Below the pieces are notes generated by a model. It was not told where the DNA came from, did not search any database, and saw nothing but the letters and a program-made list of their open reading frames with translations. The translations under genes were made by a program, and so were the position numbers. DNA of 64,000 bases from Streptomyces sp. RPT161 (GTDB lineage Bacteria > Actinomycetota > Actinomycetes > Streptomycetales > Streptomycetaceae), in contig NZ_JAPZVN010000020.1 of assembly GCF_027533845.1 (NCBI RefSeq), positions 1-64,000 on the forward strand. Reading direction: 5' to 3'. Below, piece after piece: positions 35,589 to 45,350 of this stretch. Within the stretch, counting starts at the first letter, position 1. Each line of letters starts with the position of its first letter.

Positions 35589-38246
35589 CTAGCCGATGTC
35601 GAAGTGCTTCATCAAGTAACCAGCATACTCGCTTCCGTTGGGCACCGCCTTGACCAGTACGTAATCGACCTTGCCCTGTTTGAGGGCCTTGCGTAGCTGC
35701 CGCTCAAGTGCTGCTTCCTGCGGATCGGTAGCGGCCCGCTTGCGCATTTCCTTAAGGATGGTCTCGAAGTATTCCCGCGTCCCTTGCTTGACGCTGCGGC
35801 CGGTGAGGCCTTGGCGATGTCCGAGTTCGGCCTTAGGTGAACCCTTGGCCTCGACGACCACGTAGTGTCCGTCGTGCCGCTGCCATATCTGGTCGAAGCG
35901 GTTGTTTCCCGTCGCCCGGTTGTCGACCCGGACGGCATCCGGATAGTGGTGCGGTATTGCGTGGTATTCGGCTGAGTTGTCCCCGAATTCCTCGCTCGCC
36001 TTGTTCATCGCGGAATGCAGGGGGCTGTGAGATTCCTTTGCCTGCTCCAGGTGGTTGTGCGCTGCCTCTATGGCGTTGGCGTCTTGCGTGTGTTTGGCGG
36101 CCTCGTGTGCCTGTTTGGCCGCGTCCAAGTGGTGCTCCGCGGCCTGATCTGCTGCGACTGCGTGGTCTCGTCGGGCGGCTTGTTCATCGAGCTGGCCGAG
36201 ATGTTCAGGCGACACCGTCGCCCTGTCTCCGACTATGGGATTGACGTGCTTGTACTTCGGCGGGATCGGCGGCGGGGCATCGTCTGCTGCGATCCACCCC
36301 TTGGGATGCTGTGCGTCGGGTGTGACCTTCTTCAGCTTCGCCAGCGGGTAGCCGTTCTCGTCAGTGTTCTCAATCCTGTGCCGATGGCCGTCGACGTTGT
36401 AATGCTTCTTGAACCACTCGGGATCGTGGTTGGCCTTTTGGACTTGCTGCCGAACGACTTCGCGCTGCTCGTCTTGTGTGAGTTGGTCGTACGGGCGGTG
36501 GCCGTGGTGGCCACCGGAACCACCGTGGTCATGCTCGCCCGGCACTGAGTGGTCGCCTGGGACATCAGGGCCGTGGGTCGGCCCTGAGGGCACGTGGTGC
36601 CCTTCGGTACCCGATGAAACGTTGCTGCCAGAGTGACCGGGGCCGTGGTCAGTGGTGGTTGTGCCGTGACCTCCGCCGGCCGAGTTGTGCGCGTCGTGAC
36701 TTGTTTGGGTGAAACCATTCTGTGGCTCACGGCCCCCACCAGTGCTGTTGTGTACCTGGTGGTCCGTGTGGGCCATCGCGTTGGGTGGCTCGTGGTTGCC
36801 GCCGCCGTGGCTCATGTCGGACGGAACGTTTCCGCCGTCGTGGCCGAGAGTGGGGGCCAGGTCGTGGTTGCCGCCACCCACCGTGACCAGTTGGCGTTCT
36901 GCGGGGGCCTCGACATGGACGTCAGGCGCCGATGCCGTGGCGCGGTCCGTCGCGGACGGCTCGTGTACCGGCTCGTGGACGGTCCCGTCCGGTGCGTGGT
37001 AGTTGAGGTTGGCGTCGATGTGGCCGCCGTCGGGCAACGGGACGGTGCCGTCTGGCAGGGAGCCGAAGCGGGCCTTGAGTGCGTCTACGTTGATCAGGCC
37101 CTTGACGTTGAAGACGGCCTGGTCCTTCAGGCCCTTCAACGCGTCCATGGCGGCGGCTACCTTGGGGAGGTCGCCGATGCCCTTCAACGCGACGCCTGCG
37201 CCCTTGGCGACGTAGGTCATGGGGTCGATGAACTTGCCCGCCTTGCCCAGCACGCCGACGACCTTGCCGACCGTCCCGGCCTTGGCGGCCACGCCTTCGC
37301 CGCCCGCCAGCAGGGTCAGGGCGTTGAAGACGACGCCGCCCGCGGCGCGGGCGGGGTCCTTGCCCCATTCGTCCCAGGCGACCAGGCTCTTGCCGAACGC
37401 GCGGGTGGTCTTGCGGCTCTCCTGTACCCAGCCGGGCAGTGCGGAGTCGGGGACGAGGTAGCCGAACGGGACGGAGTAGCTGGCCAGGCCGACAGCCAAC
37501 TCGCCCAGTCCCTTCCAGGAGTTGACGAAGGTGTCCCAGCCTTCCAGGCCGACCAGTCCGCCCAGGCCCTTGAGGGTGCCCCAGATGCCGTCGACGATCA
37601 GGCCGTCCCACACGAAGGACTTGGCCCAGTGGTCGATGCGGTACCAGTGGTACTTCAGATCGACCGCGTCACCCCACGGCAGGCCCTTGGCGCCGTCGAG
37701 CTGGTCGGCGGTGTAGCCGTACATGTTCGACTTGTTGCTGCCGTCGTTGTGCACGTACCGCGTGCCGCCGAAGATCGCGTCGATCGCGTTGGCGCAGCGG
37801 ATCTCGGCGTCCCAGAACGCGGCGACGGCGGTGTCGACCTGCTTGCGCAGATCGTTGTTGCGGTCGACCTTGTGGCTGTCGTACTGCCAGTCGTGGTCCT
37901 TCTTGGCGTCCGCGACGAACGCCTCGGCGTCCGAGCGCAGTTGCTTGAGCTTGGCCGCGATCGGCTTGACCTCGCTGGCGTATGTGGACAGCGCCCCGGC
38001 GACCGTCTTCAGGTCGTCACCGAAGGTCTTGCCCGCGTCCGCGACCGGTTTGGTGGTGGCGAACAGCTGCTCGGCCTCGGGGGCTTCGTAGAACGCGGAC
38101 AGCCCCTGGAAGGTGGAGTGGACATCCGAACCCGTCCCGGCGATCGCCCCCGCGTCGTTGCGCAGGTCGGTGACGTCGGATTCGAGTTGGTCGACGTTGC
38201 CGGTGAACTGGGGTATCTCCTCGGGCTTTATCAGCTCGCCGCTCAC
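35589..38246 (-). CDS. T7SS-type polymorphic toxin with C-terminal PD-(D/E)XK nuclease-like domain
   Basis: 885 residues. The N-terminal 200 are helical and WXG/LXG-like (QLESDVTDLRNDAGAIAG onward) and should serve as the T7SS delivery module. Hydrophobic and Gly/Ala-rich helices follow (about 200-370), then a long His/Gly/Pro-rich linker (about 425-560) with repeated GGGNH/NSxGGG units. Next is a pre-toxin part (YDQLTQDEQREVVRQQVQ onward), a charged helical spacer, and the C-terminal toxin. The toxin shows RFDQIW (Asp785) and VVVEAKG (Glu799, Lys801), the D-(E)xK core of restriction-endonuclease-fold nucleases, then QGTREYFETILKEM. It overlaps the DUF6507 gene by 4 bases and is followed by its immunity gene. 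Confidence 0.85.
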   Translation of the reverse strand: MSGELIKPEEIPQFTGNVDQLESDVTDLRNDAGAIAGTGSDVHSTFQGLSAFYEAPEAEQLFATTKPVADAGKTFGDDLKTVAGALSTYASEVKPIAAKLKQLRSDAEAFVADAKKDHDWQYDSHKVDRNNDLRKQVDTAVAAFWDAEIRCANAIDAIFGGTRYVHNDGSNKSNMYGYTADQLDGAKGLPWGDAVDLKYHWYRIDHWAKSFVWDGLIVDGIWGTLKGLGGLVGLEGWDTFVNSWKGLGELAVGLASYSVPFGYLVPDSALPGWVQESRKTTRAFGKSLVAWDEWGKDPARAAGGVVFNALTLLAGGEGVAAKAGTVGKVVGVLGKAGKFIDPMTYVAKGAGVALKGIGDLPKVAAAMDALKGLKDQAVFNVKGLINVDALKARFGSLPDGTVPLPDGGHIDANLNYHAPDGTVHEPVHEPSATDRATASAPDVHVEAPAERQLVTVGGGNHDLAPTLGHDGGNVPSDMSHGGGNHEPPNAMAHTDHQVHNSTGGGREPQNGFTQTSHDAHNSAGGGHGTTTTDHGPGHSGSNVSSGTEGHHVPSGPTHGPDVPGDHSVPGEHDHGGSGGHHGHRPYDQLTQDEQREVVRQQVQKANHDPEWFKKHYNVDGHRHRIENTDENGYPLAKLKKVTPDAQHPKGWIAADDAPPPIPPKYKHVNPIVGDRATVSPEHLGQLDEQAARRDHAVAADQAAEHHLDAAKQAHEAAKHTQDANAIEAAHNHLEQAKESHSPLHSAMNKASEEFGDNSAEYHAIPHHYPDAVRVDNRATGNNRFDQIWQRHDGHYVVVEAKGSPKAELGHRQGLTGRSVKQGTREYFETILKEMRKRAATDPQEAALERQLRKALKQGKVDYVLVKAVPNGSEYAGYLMKHFDIG

Positions 38247-38653
38247 TTCTTGCCCCCAGCGGGCGGCAGGGCGACGGGAGGCGGTGTGGTGTCCTTCAGC
38301 GCGTTGCTCTGCGCCTGGGCGGCCATCTCCAGATCACCGTTGAGGTAGTCCTTGGTGGCATCCACCGCGCCGGTCAGCGACTTGCCGCTGCGCTCGGCCA
38401 TGAACTCCAACTGGCCCTTGGTGGCTTCGGCGAAGTTGGACAGCGCGAGTGCGACCAGGCCCATGCCGTCCTTGCCGCCGTAGTCGCCTGAGCCGCCCTT
38501 GCTGATCGTGCCCGCGTCCTTGGCCGCACTTTGCAGATGGGTGCCGTATGCGGTGACCTGGCCCTGAAGGCCCTTGGCGATGTCACCGGTCTTACCCACC
38601 ACCGTGCTCACACCGGCAGGATCGATGTTCCACCTACCCGCTGGATGCGACAT
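38243..38653 (-). CDS. DUF6507-like ESX-associated small protein
   Basis: A 136-residue helical protein opening with WNIDPAGVSTVVGKTGDIA, which resembles DUF6507 proteins that accompany ESX substrates in Streptomyces (memory, not confirmed). The mid part GLVALALSNFAEATKGQLEFM resembles a WXG100-like helix, and the C-terminus is Pro-rich. The ATG at 38653 has GGAGGGG 9-10 bases upstream. It is coupled by a 4-base overlap to the toxin gene and is probably a secretion partner or chaperone of the toxin. Confidence 0.7.
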   Translation of the reverse strand: MSHPAGRWNIDPAGVSTVVGKTGDIAKGLQGQVTAYGTHLQSAAKDAGTISKGGSGDYGGKDGMGLVALALSNFAEATKGQLEFMAERSGKSLTGAVDATKDYLNGDLEMAAQAQSNALKDTTPPPVALPPAGGKK

Positions 38654-38729
38654 ACCGCTGCCGCCCCTCCCCGTGAAATCCCCGTGAACTCGCAACCGGC
38701 GCTACAACGCGCCGCAAGGCCTCAGGCCG

Positions 38730-39038
38730 TCAGCCGATACCGTCCACTGCCGACTTCGCGTGCGACAGAGTCTGCTGCGCCGTGCCGTCGTTCTTCTCCA
38801 GCGTGGAGCGCACCAGGTGGATGATCTGCCGCACCTCGTTGGCCGCGCGGTTCCACCGCTGTTCCTTGCCGTGGTACTCGTCCGAGACACCGTCGGCCTG
38901 GAAGTCGGCCATCGCCGCCTTCACCTGCTGGTCCCGCGCGTTGATCACCGTCTCCAACTGCGAGATCACACCCGCCAGATTCGTCTGCGCCTCGGCGGAC
39001 GCACCCGTGTCGTAGCTACGACGGTCAGCGTTACCCAT
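38730..39038 (-). CDS. ESAT-6/WXG100-like secreted protein
   Basis: A 102-residue protein with the helix-turn-helix hairpin size of WXG100 proteins. The turn motif is YHG (DEYHGKEQRW), a W/F/Y-x-G variant, between helices LAGVISQLETVINARD and RAANEVRQIIHLVRSTLEK. It is likely exported by the T7SS as a heterodimer with the product of the adjacent gene at 39059. From memory, Streptomyces homologues are labelled pore-forming ESAT-6 family. The gene lies 20 bases downstream of its partner, on the same strand. Confidence 0.85.
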   Translation of the reverse strand: MGNADRRSYDTGASAEAQTNLAGVISQLETVINARDQQVKAAMADFQADGVSDEYHGKEQRWNRAANEVRQIIHLVRSTLEKNDGTAQQTLSHAKSAVDGIG

Positions 39039-39058
39039 GAGCCCAATCCCCCTGTGTC

Positions 39059-39391
39059 TCAGCGGCCGGAGAACCGGGCCGCGTCGAAGTTCGCCGAACC
39101 CATCGCCGACCGCGCGTCATCCGACATCTGCGTGTCACCCGTGGTGAACGACTTGTTCATGCCCGACTGACCGCCCAGGATCGAACCCAGAGAACTGTTC
39201 AGATCCGCCGTGATCCGGTCCGACTGTGCCTTGAACGCGTCAAACGCCGCCTTCCCCGCACCGTTGAACTTCCCCTCCAACGGCTGCGCCGCGGCGATCA
39301 ACTGCTTGATCAACGACCCCAGATCCTCACTCGATCCCTGGGTCTGCTTGATCAACGTGGACAGGGTGGTGTTCCCCATGTCGAACTTCAC
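39059..39391 (-). CDS. WXG100-family protein, first gene of the T7SS cargo operon
   Basis: A 110-residue WXG100-like protein. The turn motif is FNG in EGKFNGAGKAAFDAF, between helices SSEDLGSLIKQLIAAAQPL and FKAQSDRITADLNSSLGSI. The C-terminal tail is polar and flexible, as in EsxA-type substrates where EccC recognises the tail. The GTG start at 39391 has GGGGG about 7 bases upstream. ATG 39379 is an alternative. It heads the run WXG100, ESAT-6-like, DUF6507-like, toxin, Imm49, and its partner is probably the 39038 gene product. Confidence 0.85.
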   Translation of the reverse strand: MKFDMGNTTLSTLIKQTQGSSEDLGSLIKQLIAAAQPLEGKFNGAGKAAFDAFKAQSDRITADLNSSLGSILGGQSGMNKSFTTGDTQMSDDARSAMGSANFDAARFSGR

Positions 39392-39510
39392 ATCAGCCCC
39401 CGATGCTTTTCGGCCCCGGCCTTTCAGGCCAGTTCCATTCTCCCATCACCACGTCCATCCCAGCGGTTCGGTTCCCCCTCGGTCAACCCGGTTGCGCCGA
39501 CCGTCTCAGG

Positions 39511-40955
39511 TCACTCAGGCGGCGCCACCGACGTGCCCGGTAGGCGGACGACCGCCACCGTGCCGCCGCCGGGCGCGGATTGGAGCGCAACCTCGCCGCC
39601 CGCCTGTTGGACGGTGCGGGCGACGATGGACAGGCCCAGGCCCGATCCGGGCAGGGCGCGGGCGGACGGGGAGCGCCAGAAGCGCTCGAAGACGTGCGGG
39701 AGGTCCTCCGGGGGGATGCCAGGTCCCTGGTCCCGTACGCTCAACTGGCCGTTGACCAGGATCACTTCGATGGTGCCGGCGGACGGGCTGAACTTCACCG
39801 CGTTGTCGAGCAGGTTGACCACCGCCCGCTCCAGGGACGACGGCTCGGCGCGTACGTACCAGGGCGTGAGGTGCGCCTTGATGGTGAGGTCGGGGCCGCG
39901 CAGCCGGGCGCGTTCGAGGGCATGCTCGGCCACCTCGTGCAGGCCCACGGTCTGGAACGGGGCGCTGCCGGGCACCGCGTCCGGACGGGACAGCTCCTGT
40001 AGGTCGCCGATGAGCAGGGCGAGTTCACTCATCTGCGCCTTGACCGAGATGAGCAGCGCCTTGCGGTCCTCGGGCGGCAGCGGCCGACCGGTCTCCTCGC
40101 TGCGGGCGAGCAGCTCGATGTTGGTGCGCAGCGAGGTCAGCGGGGTGCGCAGTTCATGGCCCGCGTCGGCGATCAGCTGCTGCTGGCGCTCACGGGAGGA
40201 GGCCAGTTGCGCGGTCATCGAGTTGAACGCCGTGGACAACCGGGCGATCTCGTCCTCCCCCTCGACGGGGATGCGGACCGCCAAGTCCTCGGTGCGGGCG
40301 ATGTGTTCGACGGCGTCGGTGAGTCGGTCCACCGGGCGCAGGCCCGCGCGGGCGATGCCCAGACCGGCGCTGGTGGCGCCGATGACTCCTATTCCGGCGA
40401 CGACGACGAGGATGACGGCGAGATGGTCGAGGGGTTTGGTGATGTCCTTCAGTGGACGTGACACGGAGACGGCGGCGGGTTGCCTGCCGATACCCGGCTG
40501 GAACACCGGCATCACCCGGGTGTAGACCCGTACGACCTCTTTGCCGTCGGTGGTCTTGGCGTCGTGGAAGACGGGCCGCGACCCGGCCTCCCACGTGCCG
40601 AGGGCGACCGTGTTGGCGACGGCCAGGTCCCACCGCGTCACTTCGACGGCCTTGCCCTCCACCACGCAGGCCGGCCCGGCCGGTTGCACGACCTGTACGT
40701 ACGTCTCGGGACCCACCACCGGTCCTGGGCCGGGTTTGGAGTTGGGGGTGCACAACGACCGCTCAGTGGTGAGCCGGGGGTTGGTGCTCGCCAGCGACTT
40801 GTCGAACTGGTTAAGCAACTGCCGCTGCGCGGTGAACCACGCCGCGACCGCCACGGCGGCGACCGCGAACCCCACCGCCGCCGCGACCAGCAGTGCCAAC
40901 CGGGAGCGCAGCGGGAGGGCCTTGAAGCGCCAGCGTCTGAGCAGGCGCAGACGGC

Positions 40956-40959
<4 letters not shown>
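39511..40959 (-). CDS. Sensor histidine kinase (MprB-like)
   Basis: A 482-residue membrane kinase: an N-terminal helix ([21 protein letters not shown]), an extracytoplasmic sensor loop of about 130 residues, a second helix ([18 protein letters not shown]), a HAMP domain, a HisKA domain with the phospho-acceptor in [13 protein letters not shown], and an ATPase domain with N box [13 protein letters not shown] and G boxes DQGPGIP and GSGLGLSI. It phosphorylates the response regulator whose gene it overlaps by 4 bases (ATGA). Synteny with SCO4155 (memory) and the HtrA-like protease nearby suggest an envelope-stress sensor, as MprB/PepD in mycobacteria. Confidence 0.92.
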
Positions 40960-41702
<743 letters not shown>

Positions 41703-41770
41703 CGTCTGCGTACCTCGCTGTCGCTCGTAACGGGTGTGGGGTCCAGCTCACGGCCTGCGCGGCTTTCGCT

Positions 41771-42049
41771 TCAGCCTCGCACGGATGCGGGGGCGGTGCG
41801 TCGGCGCGCGGTGGCGTGCTTGGTCGTACGTCCGCGCCGTGGCGCGGTGGCGGCGATCTCCGCGGCGCGGGTGGCGGGTACCGAGCCTGCCAGCGCGATC
41901 GCCAGGTCGAGATCGGCCGGGCCCGCGCTGAGCCCGGGGTGCACGGCACGGTGGACCGGGACGGTCGCGCGGTCACCGCCCGAGCACCAGGTTACGGCGG
42001 CGGCCAGGGCGTGGCGGGCGCGGTAGGCGCCGACGGTGAGGCGGGCCAT
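41771..42049 (-). CDS. Small hypothetical protein between protease and response regulator genes
   Basis: A possible 92-residue protein, Ala/Arg-rich and basic, with no recognised domain. The ATG at 42049 lies 10 bases after the protease stop and has GGAG 6 bases upstream, which is the main support. The reading frame ends 68 bases before the response regulator. The composition (many Arg codons in the C-terminal half) is also what a non-coding frame in 72% GC DNA can give, so I keep the confidence low. Confidence 0.45.
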   Translation of the reverse strand: MARLTVGAYRARHALAAAVTWCSGGDRATVPVHRAVHPGLSAGPADLDLAIALAGSVPATRAAEIAATAPRRGRTTKHATARRRTAPASVRG

Positions 42050-42059
42050 GAACGGCTCC

Positions 42060-43100
42060 TCAGCTGTTGTAGCTGATGTGGTTGCTGTTGAGGAACGACT
42101 TGACGGTGTTGATCGGGATGGCGAAGCCCAGGCCGATGCTGCCCGCGTCGCTGGACGAGCTGCCGCTGCCGGAACTCGGCGAGTACATCGCGGAGTTGAT
42201 GGCGACGACCTGGCCGCTCAGATTGATCAGCGCGCCACCGGAGTTGCCGGGGTTGAGCGGGGCGTCGGTCTGTATCGCCTTGTAGGTGGTGGTGTTCCCG
42301 CCGACCTGGCCGTTGTACTGGCCGCCGCCGAACTCGAACGGCCACTGCTGCCCGCCACCGCGGCCCCAGCCGCCGAAACCGTTGCCGTTGCCGGAGTCGC
42401 CGCCGCTGGAGTCGCCGCCTTCGACGGGTACGGTCACATCGCGGTTGAGCGCGGAGACCACACCGCTGGTGACGGTGTTGGACAGGCCCTCGGGGGAGCC
42501 GATGGCGACCACCTGGTCACCGACGGCGAGCGAGTCGGAGTTGCCGAGCGTGGCGGTCGGCAGCCCGCTGACGCCCTGTGCCCTGATCACCGCGAGGTCC
42601 TTGGAGGCGTCGGTCGCGATGACCTTGGCGGAGGCGCTCTTGCCGTTGGTGAAGTTCACCTTCACGGTGTCCGCGCCCGCGATGACGTGGTTGTTGGTGA
42701 GGATCGTGCCGTCGGAGCCGAGGACCACCCCGGAGCCGATCGACTGGCCGGAGCCGGTGTTGGCGGTGATCTCCACGATGCTCGGGCTGACCGCGGAGGC
42801 CACGGCGCTCACGCTGCCGAGGGACTTGGCGGAGGTCGGGGACCCCACGACGGACGACGAGACGGTGTCGGTGCGGGTCGCGTTGCCTATCAGCACCGCG
42901 GCGCCGCCGCCGATCAGACCGGAGGCCAGGGCGACCGCGGCGACCAGTGCGACGGACCGGCGTGAGCGCCGGGGCGTGGGGCCGCCGGCCTCGGGCAGCG
43001 GCTGCGACGGGTGGTAGGGCGGCGGGGGAGGGTACGCGCCGCCGGAGAGGCTTTCGGCGCTGTGCTGCGAGCCGCTGCTGAAGTGGGTGCTGTCCGTCAT
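42060..43100 (-). CDS. Trypsin-like (HtrA/PepD-type) serine protease without PDZ domain
   Basis: 346 residues: a Pro/Gly/Ser-rich cytoplasmic N-terminus of about 45 residues, one membrane helix (SVALVAAVALASGLIGGGAAV), and an extracytoplasmic trypsin-like domain. The catalytic triad is His in ILTNNHVIAGA, Asp in DLAVIRAQG and Ser in NPGNSGGALINLSG. A Gly-rich insert (about residues 220-245) lies in the protease domain. The chain ends right after the protease (TVKSFLNSNHI), so the PDZ domain of classical HtrA/PepD is missing. Its place upstream of the MprAB-like genes suggests envelope protein quality control. Confidence 0.9.
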   Translation of the reverse strand: MTDSTHFSSGSQHSAESLSGGAYPPPPPYHPSQPLPEAGGPTPRRSRRSVALVAAVALASGLIGGGAAVLIGNATRTDTVSSSVVGSPTSAKSLGSVSAVASAVSPSIVEITANTGSGQSIGSGVVLGSDGTILTNNHVIAGADTVKVNFTNGKSASAKVIATDASKDLAVIRAQGVSGLPTATLGNSDSLAVGDQVVAIGSPEGLSNTVTSGVVSALNRDVTVPVEGGDSSGGDSGNGNGFGGWGRGGGQQWPFEFGGGQYNGQVGGNTTTYKAIQTDAPLNPGNSGGALINLSGQVVAINSAMYSPSSGSGSSSSDAGSIGLGFAIPINTVKSFLNSNHISYNS

Positions 43101-43203
43101 GGCAATGACTTTCGGCGCTGATCATGAGAGCCGTCTGAGCGCCAGCTGAGAAGCCCGACAGAAGTAGTTATGCCCGAAATAAAGGCCGCGGCCTACCTGT
43201 TGC

Positions 43204-44229
43204 CTACGTCGCGCAGCCGCAGGAGCGGCGGATCACCAGGCGCGACGGGAACTGCTTGAGCCGCTCCCTGCGCGATCCGGCGAACCGCAGCCCGTCGTCC
43301 AGCACCAGGTCCACGGCCGAGCGGGCCATCGCCTCGCGGTCCGAGGCCACCGTGGTCAGCCCGGGATCGGTCAGTGCCGCTTCCTTCACGTCGTCGAAGC
43401 CCGCGACGGCCAGCTCGCGCGGAACGTCGATGCGCAGCTCCCGGGCCGCCCGCAGCAGGCCGATCGCCTGGTCGTCGGTCGAGCAGAACACGGCGGTCGG
43501 CCGGTCCGGGCGGGACAGCAGGTCAAGGCCGATCCGGTAGGCGTCGTAGCGGTTGTAGGGGGCGTTGATGAGGCGGCCCTGCGTGGACCGCCCGGCCTCC
43601 TGCATCGCGCGTCTCCAACCCTCGACGTGGTCGGTGACCGGGTCGCCCACCGTGGGGGTGCCCTCTATGCCGCCGAGGCAGGCCACGTACTCGTGGCCGT
43701 GTTCCAGCAGGTGCCGGGTGGCCAGCTGCGCGCCGCCGATGTCGTCGGTCACCACGGCGACGTCGTCGATCGCCGCGGGCCGCTCGTGCAGCAGTACCAC
43801 CCGGGCGTCCCAGGCCTCGATCTCGGCGGCCGCGTTCTCGCTCGGGCCCTGGCTGATCAGGATCACGCCCGCCACCCGCATGCCGAGGAAGGCGCGCAGA
43901 TAGTGCACCTCGCGCTCGTCGAGGTAGTCGGAGTTCCCGGCCAGCACCATCTTTCCGCGCTCGGCGGCGGCCCGTTCCACGGCGTGCGCCATCTCCGCGA
44001 AGAACGGCTGGCGGGCGTCAGGGACGATCAGCCCTATCAGGTCGGTGCGGCGGCTGGCCATCGCCTGGGCCACCCGGTCCGGGCGATAGCCGAGCTGTTT
44101 GATCGCCGCGAGCACGCGTTCGCGGGTGGCCGGTGCGACCGGCCTCGGTCCGTTGTTGATGACGTAGCTGACGACTGCGGTCGAGGTCCCCGCAAGCCTG
44201 GCCACGTCGTCGCGCGTCACCTTGGGCAC
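43204..44229 (-). CDS. LacI-family transcriptional regulator
   Basis: A 341-residue LacI/GalR regulator: N-terminal helix-turn-helix [20 protein letters not shown] and hinge helix region ([20 protein letters not shown]), then a periplasmic-binding-protein-like effector domain. The C-terminus ends in a short Cys pair (RRSCGCAT). Effector and target operons are not evident, since no sugar genes are adjacent. The GTG start has a weak upstream site. It lies 31 bases downstream of glnR on the same strand but is probably a separate function. Gene order matches SCO4158 (memory). Confidence 0.9.
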   Translation of the reverse strand: MPKVTRDDVARLAGTSTAVVSYVINNGPRPVAPATRERVLAAIKQLGYRPDRVAQAMASRRTDLIGLIVPDARQPFFAEMAHAVERAAAERGKMVLAGNSDYLDEREVHYLRAFLGMRVAGVILISQGPSENAAAEIEAWDARVVLLHERPAAIDDVAVVTDDIGGAQLATRHLLEHGHEYVACLGGIEGTPTVGDPVTDHVEGWRRAMQEAGRSTQGRLINAPYNRYDAYRIGLDLLSRPDRPTAVFCSTDDQAIGLLRAARELRIDVPRELAVAGFDDVKEAALTDPGLTTVASDREAMARSAVDLVLDDGLRFAGSRRERLKQFPSRLVIRRSCGCAT

Positions 44230-44260
44230 GGGCGTAGTCTACGCGGGTGAACCGCCGACT

Positions 44261-45076
44261 TTACCGGCCGTCTTCACCGGTCGTGCGGGCGGTCGACCCG
44301 GCGCCCGCAGCGGCCTCCTCCCGCGCCGCGTTGTTCCGTTCCGGCGTGGCCCGTCCGGTCTGCTTGGCCTGGGCGGCCTTGGCCTCCTCGGTGGCGCGCT
44401 CGACCTTCTCCGGTACGACGAAGCGGTAGCCAACGTTGCGGACGGTGCCGATCAGCGCCTCGTGCTCGGGGCCGAGCTTGGCGCGCAGCCGCCGTACGTG
44501 GACGTCGACCGTGCGGGTGCCGCCGAAGTAGTCGTACCCCCAGACCTCCTGGAGGAGCTGGGCGCGGGTGAAGACCCGGCCCGGATGCTGGGCGAGGTAC
44601 TTCAGCAGCTCGAACTCCTTGAACGTCAGGTCCAGGACCCGGCCCTTGAGCTTGGCGCTGTACGTGGCCTCGTCCACCGACAGGTCGCCGGTGCGGATCT
44701 CCAGCGGGCTGTCGTCCGCGGTGATCTGCTGGCGGCCGGTGGCCAGCCGTAGCCGTGCCTCGACCTCGGCCGGACCCGCGGTGTCCAGCAGTACGTCGTC
44801 CACGCCCCAGTCGGCGGTGACCGCGGCCAGACCGCCCTCGGTGACGACCAGGATCAGCGGGCAGCCGGGACCGGTCGACCGCAGCAGCTGGCACAGGCTG
44901 CGGATCTGCGGCAGATCGCGGCGGCCGTCGATGAGGATCACGTCGGCGCCGGGCGTGTCGACGAGCGCGGGACCCTCCGCGGGGGCGACGCGCACGCTGT
45001 GCAGCAGCAGGCCGAGCGCGGGCAGCACCTCGGTGGACGGCTGCAGGGCGTTGGTCAGCAGGAGCAGTGAACTCAC
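44261..45076 (-). CDS. glnR: Nitrogen-metabolism regulator GlnR
   Basis: A 271-residue orphan OmpR-type regulator. The N-terminal receiver-like domain keeps one Asp ([11 protein letters not shown]) but lacks the acidic pocket and conserved Lys, so it is not controlled by phosphorylation. The winged-helix domain ([21 protein letters not shown] ends near 185, then [22 protein letters not shown]) is nearly diagnostic of GlnR. No kinase gene is adjacent. A 40-residue Ala/Glu-rich tail follows. GlnR activates glutamine synthetase, ammonium and nitrate assimilation genes under nitrogen limitation. The GTG start has GGAGG upstream. Confidence 0.92.
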   Translation of the reverse strand: MSSLLLLTNALQPSTEVLPALGLLLHSVRVAPAEGPALVDTPGADVILIDGRRDLPQIRSLCQLLRSTGPGCPLILVVTEGGLAAVTADWGVDDVLLDTAGPAEVEARLRLATGRQQITADDSPLEIRTGDLSVDEATYSAKLKGRVLDLTFKEFELLKYLAQHPGRVFTRAQLLQEVWGYDYFGGTRTVDVHVRRLRAKLGPEHEALIGTVRNVGYRFVVPEKVERATEEAKAAQAKQTGRATPERNNAAREEAAAGAGSTARTTGEDGR

Positions 45077-45170
45077 CGGAGGCTCCCCTCCGTCGTCCGG
45101 TCAAGGCAGGGGCACGGCACGCCGGACGCGCTGTGCCCACCCAGCCGGCGTGGCCCGGCCGGGCCGTCGG

Positions 45171-45212
45171 CTGTATACGGCGTCGTATACGCACCGTCTG
45201 AAGTACGTGTAC
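45171..45212. promoter_or_regulatory. Repeat-rich upstream region of glnR, possible promoter/operator
   Basis: Two GTATACG direct repeats 12 bases apart (45173 and 45185; GTATAC is itself palindromic) and an AGTAC-GT-GTACT inverted repeat (about 45201-45212) lie in the 274-base gap between the divergent glnR and hydrolase genes. The minus strand also offers a TATACA -10-like hexamer toward glnR. The role is inferred only from position. Confidence 0.35.
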
Positions 45213-45350
45213 TGCCCGGTTTGCTCATTCGCGAACCCTCCTCGGTCCCTGCGAGGACGTGGCGCCCTGCGGCTTTTGGAGTGCCCGAAAGCACGAAAGG
45301 ACCCGGGGGCGGCGCTGCCCGGATCCTCTTGCCTCAGGAGAATAGCCGAC

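Noticed and set aside
36480..36900. Tandem short repeats that might be a CRISPR or minisatellite array
   Set aside because: The repeated units encode GGGNH/NSxGGG in frame with the toxin gene, are imperfect and have no regular spacers.
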